Shown here piece after piece: positions 50,999-62,640 of a stretch of DNA of 64,000 bases. This DNA is from Phascolomyces articulosus (Eukaryota > Mucoromycota > Mucoromycetes > Mucorales > Lichtheimiaceae): NCBI GenBank assembly GCA_025677815.1, contig JAIXMP010000020.1:806001-870000 (forward strand), given 5' to 3'. The notes beneath the pieces are model-generated. The model worked only from the letters and a program-made list of their open reading frames with translations, made no database searches and was not told the origin of the DNA. The position numbers and the translations under genes were made by a program. The first letter of the stretch is position 1; the number at the start of each line of letters is the position of its first letter.

Positions 50999-51001
50999 CC
51001 A
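50999..51001. repeat. Right 3-bp target-site duplication (CCA)
   Basis: Matches the CCA at 45504-45506 on the other side of the CACTA element. Confidence 0.8.
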
Positions 51002-51097
51002 TTTTCCTTGGATAAAAACAAGAAGGAAAATGCAAAAATATGCTTTTTTATTATCATTGTCATGTAAAGTCAAATAGTTTAATGAATAAACATGATA

Positions 51098-54082
51098 TTA
51101 TGCCGGTCCAAATTTGATATAGGATGCTCGACGTACTCCTCCTTTTACCATAACTTTCTCATTGTCAGTTTCTATTTTGGCATCGGGACGAAGAAACTTG
51201 ATATTTGGGAAATAATGACGACCTCCTTTTGCAATATCATCATTCCAATTCTTCCATTCATGATAGTAGGGGTGCTCTTGGTTGTTTTCCAAATATGTTT
51301 CGAGGAGAGGTTGAATTGCAGTCGCCTTCTTTTGTTTGATATGAGGTATAACATCTTTTGCTGCTACAGTGATATATCCACCATTAGGAAAATATGTATT
51401 TAAAAATGTTCGTAATAACCCAAGCGAATAGGCACCATCATTAATAGGAAATACAAATGCCACCTTTTTTCCTTCTTTGGTGTTGTTTTTCCACGCTGGT
51501 CGATCCCTTTTTTCATTTATAATGGGTACTGATACTTGGACTGGCATCCCCGTAATAGCTTCACGTTCCCGGCGCCACAATCGCATCAATTGTAACCCAT
51601 CATGGGCAGCTTGTATTCTTGTACATGAAATCAGAAATCGTTCCTTGTTTTGTCCCAGAAACGGCTTTCCATCAATATAATCTAGACCAATACCCTCTTC
51701 TAGAAATCGTACTCGAAACATGCGATTTTTTTTGTCCAATTGTGGTACTAGGTACTTAGGGAATTTTAATTCTAGTCTTCTTTCCGTGTTATTATCCATC
51801 CATCTAAACACTGCAGGAGTAGTAGCTGGGATATAAATAATTCAACCATCCATTCTTTCTGTAAATTCATACTGTTCAATATCTTGATCCACTAATGCAC
51901 ACTGCCTACGTCGACGTTGATTCTCCGAGGAAAAGTGATCATCGGGTAAATATTCTTTCATTTTAGCACCCCAGCTCGTTGTTGTCGCATTCACCAATTC
52001 TTCATCATTAAGCCATGATTCATCCTCACTATCATATCCTTCAGGTCGATATATATTGAGTGCATTTCGTAATGGGTGATGCTTGCTTGTACAGACATGA
52101 CGCATTGCACTTGCAAAAAAATGATCACCTATTTTCAAATTGGATGCCCAAGCACGCCATTCTTCTTCATTTGATCGTGGGATATGTATATGTAGTGCGG
52201 GATAATACATCTGCCATAACTGATCCACTTGCCTTCGTCGATCGTCACTATGAGGAGCATGCTCAGCGGTACCATAGCGTTCCATACGTAAGATCACAGC
52301 TTCATGTATTGTATCATCAGTAGCTCGGCACACAACAGGTGGATTTCGTCGTCGTCTGTTTTCACGGAATGCTTGAAGTTCATCCTTCGTTTCACGTAAA
52401 GAATCATATAAATCAGATAAACGACCATCAAGGTTGCTTGATTTTGGATTACACATTTCCCAGATCCGGTAAATTAGACGTCCGCGGTTACTTCGACTGA
52501 TTCTTTCTGCATATTTAATTGCGAGTTCACCAATAACTAGAGTGATAGTCCAAGTAAGATCAAGCAACCGATTCAAAGCCTTTGAAAACCCCCGTATCTT
52601 TCGAAACCTGGATGGACATGAGGTATCACAATGGTCAACTTGTCATCTGGGAGCCTGTTGTTATTTGAAGAATCAGTCACCCATTCGTTATTCAGTATGT
52701 ATCAAAGACGTGGACTTCCAACAAAATCCATAAATGAGTCATTTCTTTGATCCATTATCCCATGGAAATGCAGAAAGTTTGCAAATGCAACTGATGTTAC
52801 CAGGGAAGAAAAGGCCACTGTGATAACTGGCTGAACAATGTGCATGTATTCTGAAAGTTGACGTAAAGCGGCATTACGAGTATTCTGTGTATTGACCCAA
52901 GGAAACAAATCGATAAATGGAAAAGATGCGCTGTTAAAATTTGAATCGAGATTTTCAAAACAGGTAGAGCCAGTCTTGTGACGAACAAGTATCTTTTTAG
53001 TCAAGTCACCTGCTCGAGACCCATCAAAAAATACACAGTTTTTGGTATAATCAGTGACTGTAATGTCATTACCAACCAAGACCAATATTACATGATCGTA
53101 AATAGTATGAGGAAGTGCTTGTCGAAAAATAGTGTCAGTGAGACCCGCTTGAGGGATTACTTGTGTACCATCCTCTGCTTCTGTTTGACGTCGAATTTCT
53201 TGGGATATTGACTCTTTCCAGGGGAACAACCGGTTGCGATAAAAAACTCGACCATTTGCTTCTTCCAAACTGTCAAAAAAAGACACTGTAATGTCTGAGG
53301 CTTCCTGGAAGGTTTCTTGCTCTGGTTTGTATGCATTATAAAAACTGCCATGCTGTACATTTAAAAGATTATTGATCCCAAAGAAAGTGATAATGATACG
53401 ATCCTTCAAGTCCCTTTCTTACTGTCCTTCTATTCCTCGTGCATGATGAAATTCATATATGTCCATGTCATTAAAAGTGGCCATGTCAACATGTTTCAAG
53501 GTATTGTAGAATTTACCAAGAATACCACCAACACCATATTTATCATTGATATGTCTCTGTATGGGAGAGTGACCAGTAGTACAACCAACATATCGTATGT
53601 ACATTGGTCGATTAGGATGATATAATGTAAACCGGGTTCATCCATCAGTTTCTTCGAATTTAATGCTGTCTTCTTCCCAAACTGCAAGGATACTGGCGTA
53701 ATGTTGCTGGTGGGATTGTCCAACTACGAATATAATAAGCTGTTGCATTTTTTTGTACAATGCTTTGTGTAGTCACTTCTTGTAACACAAGCAGTGATGT
53801 CAAGGCGCCATCATCCATCAACATATTTTCCTCCATAATGCGAAAAAGTTGGTTATGGTATTCGGTTGTTTCTTCATGATTCCTGTGGAGCAAAAAGGTC
53901 ATTTCATCTAAGCTGATATTGCATATGTCTTGTTGGGCTTCTGACATGCGTTTTGAAATCTTGAGAAAGACATGTTGTTCTGCCAGTAATAAGGGTTCCT
54001 CCATTTCTTGTGGGTCCCCTTGAATTGTTAAGTTTTGTAGCATTATAAAATTATTGTTGAAGAATTCTCTAACAGTAAACAA
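51098..54082 (-). pseudogene. Large decayed gene with a possible GIY-YIG-like segment, family unknown
   Basis: A minus-strand coding track of about 980 codons, interrupted but clearly once continuous. From 54082 (or MLQNLTIQG at 54043) a helical N-terminal domain runs to a frameshift at the T7 run 53748-53754. The next part meets TGA at 53638-53640, then reads RPMYIRYVGCTTG...QRHINDKYG, resembling the start of a GIY-YIG nuclease fold. It meets TAA at 53419-53421 in the same frame. Then follow DLKDRIIITFFGIN, DHVILVLVGNDITV, and LFPWVN...SEYMHIVQPVITVAFSS to TGA at 52702-52704. The frame continues with KLTIVIPHVHPGFERYGG. A second frameshift lies at the C5 run 52589-52593. A charged Arg/Trp-rich domain runs to TGA at 51842-51844 and continues in frame (PATTPAVFRWMDN...) to 51098. 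Three of four stops are TGA, as expected from CGA by C-to-T change. No family is recognised. Confidence 0.65.
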
Positions 54083-56116
54083 GGGTAAGTGATATGCCCT
54101 ACATGAATAGTGAAATATTCAACCACTGAAGGGTAACCCTTTTACCATACTTAATATCAAACTAGCAACTAAGAGATTGTAAATGAAAAGGAAAGAAAAG
54201 AGAAGAAGAAATATAGTCAGTACACAAGTAGATTGACGATTTTGATTTATATAAAATGTCATTGTTCAAATAACGATCACAAGTGGTTGAACCTTACAAA
54301 CTTTTACTAGCTATTTCTAAAGCAAGAATAATTAAAAACAAAACATCACAGGCCTAAACAAAGAAAACAAGAAAATAAATCATTATGTCTTAAATGCATA
54401 TAGTTCAAAACCAAACATTTTGCTTCAATAGGTAGTATTTATATTATGAATAACAAGTGCTGATAAGAATTACTTTTTTACTTTGTGATTAGCACAGAAA
54501 TAACACGACAAAATTTATAAGTTATATGGTGATAAGACGATGGATAAAATTAGTTGGAAAAGGTTTATTATTCATAATACTGCCATGTTTAGAAATAACT
54601 TGTTATTGGACCAGTTTCTGGCTTCAAGTACACAATGAGGCCAATACTCCTCATTGAATAATGAGAACTACCAATAAATTTTTGTATTTAAATTGATGAT
54701 CGCAATGCATGTGCCTTTTTTTTTCCAAGAAATACATAAAGATGCATAGTGATAGTATAGTTGTGAAACTGAATTGGCTTCTTTGGTGATCCATTACTCA
54801 TTGTTTTACTGATGTATTTTATTTTATTTTATTTTGGATGAAAAAGCAGCATTGTGTCTCTTTATTCTTCGTTATATGTAAAAATAAATAATTATCTTGT
54901 ATTGATAAAGCAACATCTAATGATACTGTGGCGAAAATATTTTTTCTGATAATACACGATTCAAGTAAACTTGCTTAATATAACATGTAATCCTATTTGA
55001 GATGCATAAAATAAAAACAAACGAACCAGCTATACCAATTATCAATTTTATTTATCTGAAAAAAAAAAGTATGAAAATTGATGCTTACCAGCATCGGAAC
55101 ACTGGATAGCAAAGTTCCAAAAAAAAAAAACCAGCCAATGCTTTCACCTATACTATGTCATTTCTGCCTGGGGCACAAGTGTTACTCAAAATTCATGCAG
55201 TGTCACCAATGATAGTTGTTGTTGATGCTTATATATAATAAACATGATTGAGATAGGTATATTTGAGGCATGGCAAGGAAGACAAATATTGATGGTATGA
55301 ATTCGTGTAAATCAAGAATGGTATATACCAAATAAAATATAATATCAAACAATAAGAAATTGTTGATAGAAACATTTATTGTAGAAAACGGTATTCCTGA
55401 ATACCCTGGAAAAATCCCTGAATTCAGGAGTAAAATTAAAGAAAAGGTCGAGTTAATGATTTTCAACTAAAAAAGTCCCAAAATTTATATTGAACAATGT
55501 CCATATATATGTGTTTCCATAGGCAAGGCATCCTATGCTTTTGTTGACTAGAAATAATGATAATAAATTTTGATTTTTTTTATGTGGAGTTTCTGAATTC
55601 AGGATTAGAGGGAATATTATTCTATCGTAGAGGTCTTTAGCGGAAATAACTTTGGATAAACACTTCAATCATCCAAGTTTTACAACTTTCCCTTGTTTGT
55701 GATACAAACATATTATGTTTTGCATAATGAATATATAAAACCATGCAAAAAGTCATATCATATGGAGTTTTAGAATAACACTTTTTTCAAAAAGTATCCT
55801 TCAACGTGGGAGATATGGTTCGATTGTGAAACAGGCACCAACAATTAATGGAGGTATAAAAGGCTACCTTTTATTACTAATATATACATACTATTTGATT
55901 GTAAAAATAATCGACTTTGTGAATAGCTATGGGTTATGATGTCCGATGTTTTTTATATATTGATTACTCTTCTGAGGCTAATGAAAAAAAAAATCTCTTT
56001 CACCTATTATTTATTAAGTTTTAGAATATACTCGTAAGCCATCCTTTTCATATAAGAGTACCATTAAGTTTGTTAAGTATAAATATAATTGTGCTAGGAA
56101 AGAAAAAAATAAATCA
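54083..56116. other. 2-kb stretch without a recognisable gene
   Basis: AT-rich non-coding sequence with a (TTTTA)4-5 tract near 54815-54837 and A/T runs. Short frames are present but none has family features. Confidence 0.4.
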
Positions 56117-57266
56117 TAGCACCAATCACTACTGCTACTGCTTCAGTAAAGAAATATAGAAGTTGGAGTAAAGATGCACCAGGTAGTCAATATACTAAAA
56201 GTTATATTGAATTACTTGCCGAGTGGTTGACCGAACCTGGTAATTACAATAAATACACTAGCAATACAAAGTCTCGTTCGTATTGGTAAAGCCCAAAGCT
56301 AAACAACCCATTGCAAGAAATTGTCATATAATATTTCATGCAAAATGGTATTGATAATCGCACCTGTACGGATATTTATGCTCGGATTGGCAAACTACTT
56401 GATAGTATCAATGAGGCCAATATCTTTCTGTTCCGTACTGGTGGTGGTGTCAATGAAGAAGAGGTCATCCACCCCATTGAAAGAAGATTCACTGCACAGG
56501 ATATGGTGAACGAAATGTGTGCCAAAAATGAAAACAGTGGGGAAATCGAGGTGTTGGTCGAGGTTTTCGTTTTTTTTTTTTTTTTTTTTTTTTTTTTGTA
56601 GCAATGAAAGTAGAAGGTGATGTGTAAGGCTGAGTACTTACATAATAAGTATATTACATTAGATAAAGTACAAGGCATATCCAAGTACTATTTTGAACTT
56701 CAGCGCCAGTTATGCAAAATAGACCATCCGTCCATCCGCCCACTCCTATGTTCAGTGGTGATGGTATTAGTATCGAAGCATTTCTTTTTCCTTCCCATCA
56801 AGTTGATGTTTCGAATTCATTGAGTAAAGAAGAAGAAGAGGCTTCCCCTGTTCTTACTACTCCTACTACTACTCTTTCTATTCCTGTTCCTGTTCCTACT
56901 CCTACTCCTGCTCCCACTGTATTACTTGCTTCATCCTTGGCCATTGATCGTTCCAGAAAGAGCGCTTTTAGTATTGCTCCTTTGGAAGAAGGAAAAAAAA
57001 AATCTCGAGTTGTAAAAAAATTCTATTGAATAAACATGGTCTAATACACTTGCACGAAAAGAAAAGGGCTCGGACAAAAAAGCTCAATATAATGAAAAAA
57101 GAATTAGAGTTCAAAATGTCTATTGAAAAGAAGATGCATTGAACTTGAAGAAAAAAAGGCTGATAGAGAGGAAGGACATGCAAAAATTGATGTTCTTAAA
57201 AGCCTTATAAATGAAGGTATCATCACATATGATCAATTTATAGAAAGACCTGATGCTTTGTTATAA
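56117..57266 (+). pseudogene. Decayed Myb/SANT-like DNA-binding gene
   Basis: Plus-strand coding pieces in changing frames. From 56117 the frame reads SVKKYRSWSKDAPGSQYTK and ELLAEWLTEPGNYNKYTSN, ending with TAA after SRSYW. After a short shifted gap it resumes at 56341 with NGIDNRTCTDIYARIGKLLD and NIFLFRTGGGV. The Trp/Tyr spacing and helix pattern fit the Myb/SANT-like domains found in transposon-derived fungal proteins; this is by eye only. A T28 run at 56570-56597 splits the gene. Later pieces are a Pro/Thr/Val-rich linker (56740-57029) and a Lys/Glu-rich coiled-coil-like C-terminus with LKSLINEGIITYDQFIERP, ending at TAA 57264-57266. Several frame changes and stops rule out a simple intron model. 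Source element unknown. Confidence 0.55.
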
Positions 57267-58454
57267 AAATACATAGCTGTAATAAAAAAAAATTGTATAC
57301 ATACGTACATACTTTAGTGCTGTTAAATATTTTAAACTTCTGCTAAATCTTTACTGAGTGTTTTTATATATCAAGAATATATGTAATAGTCATTTATTTA
57401 ATAATGATAATAATATATTGTGTTGCTGTGTTGTGTTGTAAAACAGCACGCTTAATAAGCTCTCTTCTGTCATATCTTGATTCAGTAGTAAAATTAATTG
57501 GAGGAGAAGAAGTGTTTAATGATGTGTTTGTATCGTCTAATGGTGGCATATCATTAAGAGCGCTTTCCATTTCATCATTAAGAAAATTATCATTTCCCAA
57601 AGCCTCTAGAGGTCACCAAGATCATGACTTTTTTATTTCCCGACCATTGGATAACCATAATAACTCTAGTTATCAAATGGTTCAGGTCCTGGAGTTAAAT
57701 AGCCAGTGACCTGCTCTAAAATCACCATTTGTTGTATAAAAAGTGCATTGAAAAAGTTTGAACATTTGTGAATTCCCCTTAATGATGATGTAAACTAATG
57801 ATGTCATTTAAGATTTTCACTTGCTTACAATTGCTAGGCAATCATATTAAAATACATAAGTAAATACATATATATCAAATATAATAATAATATACAATAT
57901 AACCTGTATAGTATCTGTATAAAAATGAAATATACATGCCAAGTTTTCAACACTTAGAGTAAGATACCTTATGCACTAAAAATCACTCTCTTAATATATA
58001 TAAAAGCCAAATAATATGCAGCATATAACTTAATTGAATTATTGATATCATGAATGTTGTATATTTCTACTATATGTTATTTTTTAAAATTTAAAGTGCA
58101 TTTTAATACTCGAACGAAGCGTTTTGAATATTTATTACAATCTATAATATACAGTAAATCATACTATTACTTACAATTTGTTTATAATATACATATATTG
58201 AGTATATAACAGTTGCAGCTGTTAGAACTATTTATATTATTATCTAGGAATTATAGACATAATTTTGTATATATCTGAAAGGGTAACAACTCCACTATAA
58301 CCAGCATTGAAATGACCTTCATAGATATTGGACAATAAAAAGTACAATACAACTTAACAAGACTTATATAATATATTCTTTTTCATTCAAGCATTTAGAA
58401 ATGATATAATTATGCCACAAGCTATTCAGATCCTATTTATTTATTCATATAATA
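57267..58454. other. Gene-free AT-rich stretch
   Basis: No coding signal that I can support. A 69-codon minus frame at 57394-57600 (MGNDNFLNDEMESALNDM) has some acidic-protein character but no other support. Confidence 0.4.
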
Positions 58455-59745
58455 AGTACAATGGGGCAGGTCCAATATTGTATACTTATAATCAGGTTCT
58501 GTTGGCACTGTGATGAGGAAGCATGAGATATAGTAACAAGAGATAGAGGGAAAGGTAGTAACCATAATATATAATGATAAAATGATGTGGGTTCTTGGCC
58601 TACAAGATCCCTCTTTTTATATATGTCGAAATATAAGGGGCTAATCTAATATCTATACTAAATACAATGATCTATACTATTAACTAGAATATCTAATATT
58701 TCTTATATTTCTATTTACACCATGCGGTTCAGTTATCCGTTCATCCATAACATTGTATATTCATTATATCTATAGATGTGTTGATCCTTGACTGCATGGG
58801 TTACATCATTGTAATGGTATGCACCATTATAATAAGAGATAAATATTTAACATGATAAGCAAAAACACAATTGAATTTTTATTTTATTAAAAGTAAAATA
58901 AAAAAGTGAATATAAAGAATTCTATATAGTGTGTTTGTATGAGTGCATGTTACAGTATTTGAAGTAAGAAAAAAAAGCCAACAAACAAAGCACAAGAAGC
59001 AATCTATACCAGCAAACAGACCAGATGCAACAAGTGGCAGTGAGTCAAAAAGAAACAGAAATAGAGAGAAGAGAGAAGAGCAATGTATCAAAATAACCCG
59101 TTATAGTAATAGAGAAGGGGATGTACCTTCAAAAAATTCTTTGTAATTCTTAGTGATCTAATCTAATAAGTGATTTTAACTTTTTATTTTTAAATCATAT
59201 TGAGCAGTAAGGTCACTACCAGCAGTATTATGATTTTCTTTAGGAGCACTATGTAGTATTTTTACTTTGAATTTATTTTATGATATAGTTTTGATGCTCT
59301 AAAAATGGTCTAGCTCTATCCAACATATGCCACTTTAGCACTATATAAGAAACCATTTAGTAAACTACAAAAAAATTCATACAACAAATCTTTTATAGTA
59401 AAAGCATTGTATGCCATTATGACAGTATGCAACCTATAAGGTTGCTGATCAACACAGAATCTGAGGATATCAAGGAGACATGATGGATGGATAAATGTAT
59501 GGTTATAGATAGAAATATATATCATTTACAGTATATTAGTGTAAACATTAGATTAGCTCTTTATATTTGACATGTATAAAAAGAGGGATCTTGCTAGTTA
59601 AGATTCTATATCATTTTATCTTTATATAACTCAACCTATACACTTTTGTCTACTCTTATTATATTCATTTGCACCTTCTTAATCTGTCTGACCGAACCTA
59701 ACTATAAGAATATAGTATTGTCTACTGCACTATTATAGTAGATGA
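58455..59745. mobile_element. About 1.3-kb element with long diverged terminal inverted repeats
   Basis: The left arm (about 58455-58700) matches the reverse complement of the right arm (about 59510-59745). The best block is AAGATCCCTCTTTTTATA, shared exactly (58610-58627 against about 59573-59590), flanked on one side by GATAAAATGAT and on the other by AAATATAA and GCTAATCTAAT. Weaker but collinear similarity continues outward through AGGTTC and CAATA blocks. Most differences between arms are C/T or G/A changes. The roughly 800-base centre has no transposase-like frame. A 67-codon plus frame (58943-59146) is Lys/Arg-rich and probably chance. A non-autonomous TIR element is the simplest reading; exact ends and target duplication were not found. 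Confidence 0.6.
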
Positions 59746-60780
59746 TAATAATAATAAAAATGTGCTGTATATAGAATAAAAGTTGTTAATAAAAATAAAA
59801 GCAATAAAATGATAAGTCTTTTGAAATATGATTTATTCAAATCTAAGATAAATTCCAAGATAAAAAAAAAATTTATTCTATTCTATGTACATCTTGGTCT
59901 ATTTATATGATTTCATTTTCATATTACATATAGAGCATATTATCGATAATGTAGTATAAAGGGCTTAGGTGTGTGAGCAATCCTTTGATCTGATGTCTGA
60001 TCATAGTAGATCATAAATAATTAGGGGTGCTGGTCCTCTCTTAAAATCCCTTAATAATTTATTTCTATAACACCATAAAAATTATAAAAGGAAAGGGGAA
60101 CTGTGACTAATAACATAAAGAGATATACTATAGTTTTAATGAAACAAAAAGAAGTACAATGAGGCTGTAGTAAAAGAAGTAATATCAGTATTAAAAATAC
60201 CTGACTAGTAATTACAACAATGACATACAATAACATGATGTCATAACCATTGATCAGCTATTTTTAATACCAATCATATTGTTTTTATTACTGTACATAT
60301 AGTGCATTTAGGATATGGTGCACTTAGCATTATTATACTTCTTTACTTATTGTTGTATCCAACATACAATGGCTTCACAATAAATAATAATTCTTTATTA
60401 TTATTATTATTATTACTGTCACTCACCCTATATCTCACTTGTGCGGTGATTCTATTTGGATAATTACTTATGTTACACACAGTATTGCACCATCCTCTTT
60501 CACATATTGTTAATTATGCTGGATCATGCAATCCTTCTAACGATATCATTCATGGTCTACTTAAATATACTGTCCTCATAATATGCAATCCAAATGATGC
60601 AATCTATATTCTAATATTACACCATAATGTGCAAGTTGTGATAGTCCATCCATGATGAGCACTTTCTTATAAATAGAGAGATTATTTTTTATCTTAATAA
60701 AACTTCAGTTTATTATTTTCAGGTCTCGTTGACTTGTCTTGTCTTCTTTTATTCTTTTTATTGATTGATTTCTCTCTGAT
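59746..60780. other. Gene-free repeat-rich stretch
   Basis: No gene seen. It contains the copy-A dispersed repeat (60081-60236). The repeat's TATTAAAAATA end is mirrored by an inverted TATTTTTAATACC at about 60260-60272, giving a small hairpin. A (TTA)n tract lies near 60395-60415. Confidence 0.4.
60081..60236 (+). repeat. Dispersed repeat, copy A
   Basis: About 155 bases starting ATTATAAAAGGAAAGGGGAA, with a second direct copy at 63071-63225. Shared blocks include CTGTGACT, AAAGAAGTACAATG, GTAAAAGA.GTAATATC and GTATTAAAAATACC.GACTA. Copy A is AT-richer; where the two differ it mostly has A or T in place of G or C. Confidence 0.7.
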
Positions 60781-62187
60781 ACAACAAATATTAACAAACT
60801 ACCATGATCAATGATTAAGTGGCATGGATAAGAAAATATATAAATACTGTACTTGTAAAACTAGAATATAATTATCTTTATTATCATCGTTATCATTATA
60901 ATAAATCTATATCGATTCTCATAAGACTTCTTCTATCTCCATCTCTCTTTGTCATTAATTCTATCATTAATTCTTATCCATACCACAATAATAATAAAGA
61001 TGATAATAAAGATAATTATATTCTAGTTTTACAAGTACAGTGTAACCCCCCAGAAAGAACTGCAGTTATTACCATTATTACTACGAAACAACTCTATATA
61101 TAAATACTGTTACTGCGACAATATCAGATTATCTTACCTTTTGGTATCTTCCAATTAACAAGAGATACATACAAACTGCAGCAACATATTTATAAATATA
61201 ATTATCACTTATTCAACACATTATATTATTATTAGATATTCATTTATTACCACAGTATCTCGTAGCAACCGCAGTATCTTCACATGTTGTTACTTAGGAT
61301 AGAAATATATAATTATTGGAAAACATATAAATACCCTACTATTTTGTAACTGAAATAAAATCAATCAATTATACTTCTCTTTATTATATACATAAATTTT
61401 AAGAGTATTGATTCACTCAAGACCGAACTGGCTTATTTTAATTTTACTGTAGCTTAAAGAAAGCTTAACATTCCAATATAGGATAGACATAACATTCCTA
61501 ATCCTTATTTTATTATCATTATCAAGTTGGAAGTAACATACCTGACTTTGACTATTATTATTGAATTCAAGACATTATATCAAGGCTTATATCATATAGT
61601 AACATACTACACAAGTTACTCTTTTGTAATAACAAGAACTGCTAATCCAAGCTTCACTTGTTATACATTTTCATACTTCAAACGATAATTTATTTATATA
61701 TCATATCTTATTCATATTATATATTTTACTGTGGCCTAAAGAATCCATGCTAATATAGCTGTATAATCACATATAAACAGATACTTGCTTAAAACATTAG
61801 TATTGATATCTGTTGCTTTAATCGGTGTAATATACGTTAATATTACTGGTGCTCACTAAATATCATGAACTGGTATATAAAAACTTTAGTTGCTATAAGA
61901 ATTGTAATTATAAGAAGCAAATCTTATTAGTAACATCGTGTTGCTCACCAAAAGCCCTGTTACTCAATATCATTAAATATAACTGATTAACACATTTTGG
62001 TGTTTACACTCAATTATCATATCATAAATTATTATCTATCTTACAAGCAACACATATTGTGTTCACACTTTCATCACTACTAAATTACTACCAAACTAAA
62101 TAACAGGGCAACAACAGTATTTATATATTTTCTAATCTATGCCACTTAATCATTGATCATGGTAGTTTGTTAATATTATATTTGTTT
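60781..62187. mobile_element. About 1.4-kb element with roughly 70-bp terminal inverted repeats
   Basis: The left arm 60781-60850 and right arm 62114-62187 (read in reverse complement) share ATTAACAAACTACCATGATC, ATGATTAAGTGGCAT and GAAAATATATAAATACTGT, with only a few mismatches and one small indel near the outer end. No open frame with transposase features lies between them, and the interior is AT-rich and contains a separate 43-bp hairpin at its left end. It is probably a non-autonomous (MITE-like) element. No target duplication is evident at the approximate ends. Confidence 0.65.
60846..61041. repeat. Perfect 43-bp inverted repeat with 110-base loop
   Basis: Bases 60846-60888 (starting ACTGTACTTGTAAAACTAGA) are the exact reverse complement of 60999-61041. 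The spacer is 60889-60998. The left arm begins within the inner edge of the 60781-62187 element's left TIR, sharing ACTGT, so it may be an internal copy or a nested event. Confidence 0.85.
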
Positions 62188-62640
62188 GATATGACGGATA
62201 TATATTATAGGTAGTATTCATGGTGATATAACACAACATAAGGAGATTATAATTATATTTGTTGTATATATATATATTTGTTGACCATTAGTTATTAGAT
62301 GATTATTATTACTTTTACACTCTTACTCATACAATGAGAAGGTATGGTAATATTTGTGTATTATTTGATAACTATTGTATATAGGATATTATTATACTAG
62401 GATCATTATTATTGTATTATTATTAGAATGATGATTATTTGAGGCAACTGATATTATTTATTTATTTATATTATTATTTATTATTTGTGTTAACACAATG
62501 TAGTAGTATTAGTGATAATATATGAGAAGAAGTGTGGATATGTAGATATGCCACAATTATCCATAGCTATTATCATTAGTATTATTATTAGTCATATTAT
62601 TATCCCAAACATTATTATTATCACTATCTTTATTATGCAT
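62188..62640. other. Gene-free AT-rich stretch
   Basis: Only ATT/TTA-rich simple sequence between the 1.4-kb element and the foldback. No coding signal. Confidence 0.4.

Noticed and set aside
51098..54082. TGA read as an amino acid (recoding) in the large minus-strand gene
   Set aside because: The gene also has an in-frame TAA and two frameshifts at homopolymers, and all intact genes in the window tolerate normal stops. Decay explains it better.
57394..57600. 68-codon minus frame as a gene
   Set aside because: No splice partner, and repeats of Asn/Ile codons at the end reflect (TAA)n sequence.
59430..59446. 17-base palindrome GCAACCTATAAGGTTGC as an operator
   Set aside because: It lies in the decayed centre of a TIR element with no gene nearby; likely chance or part of the element.
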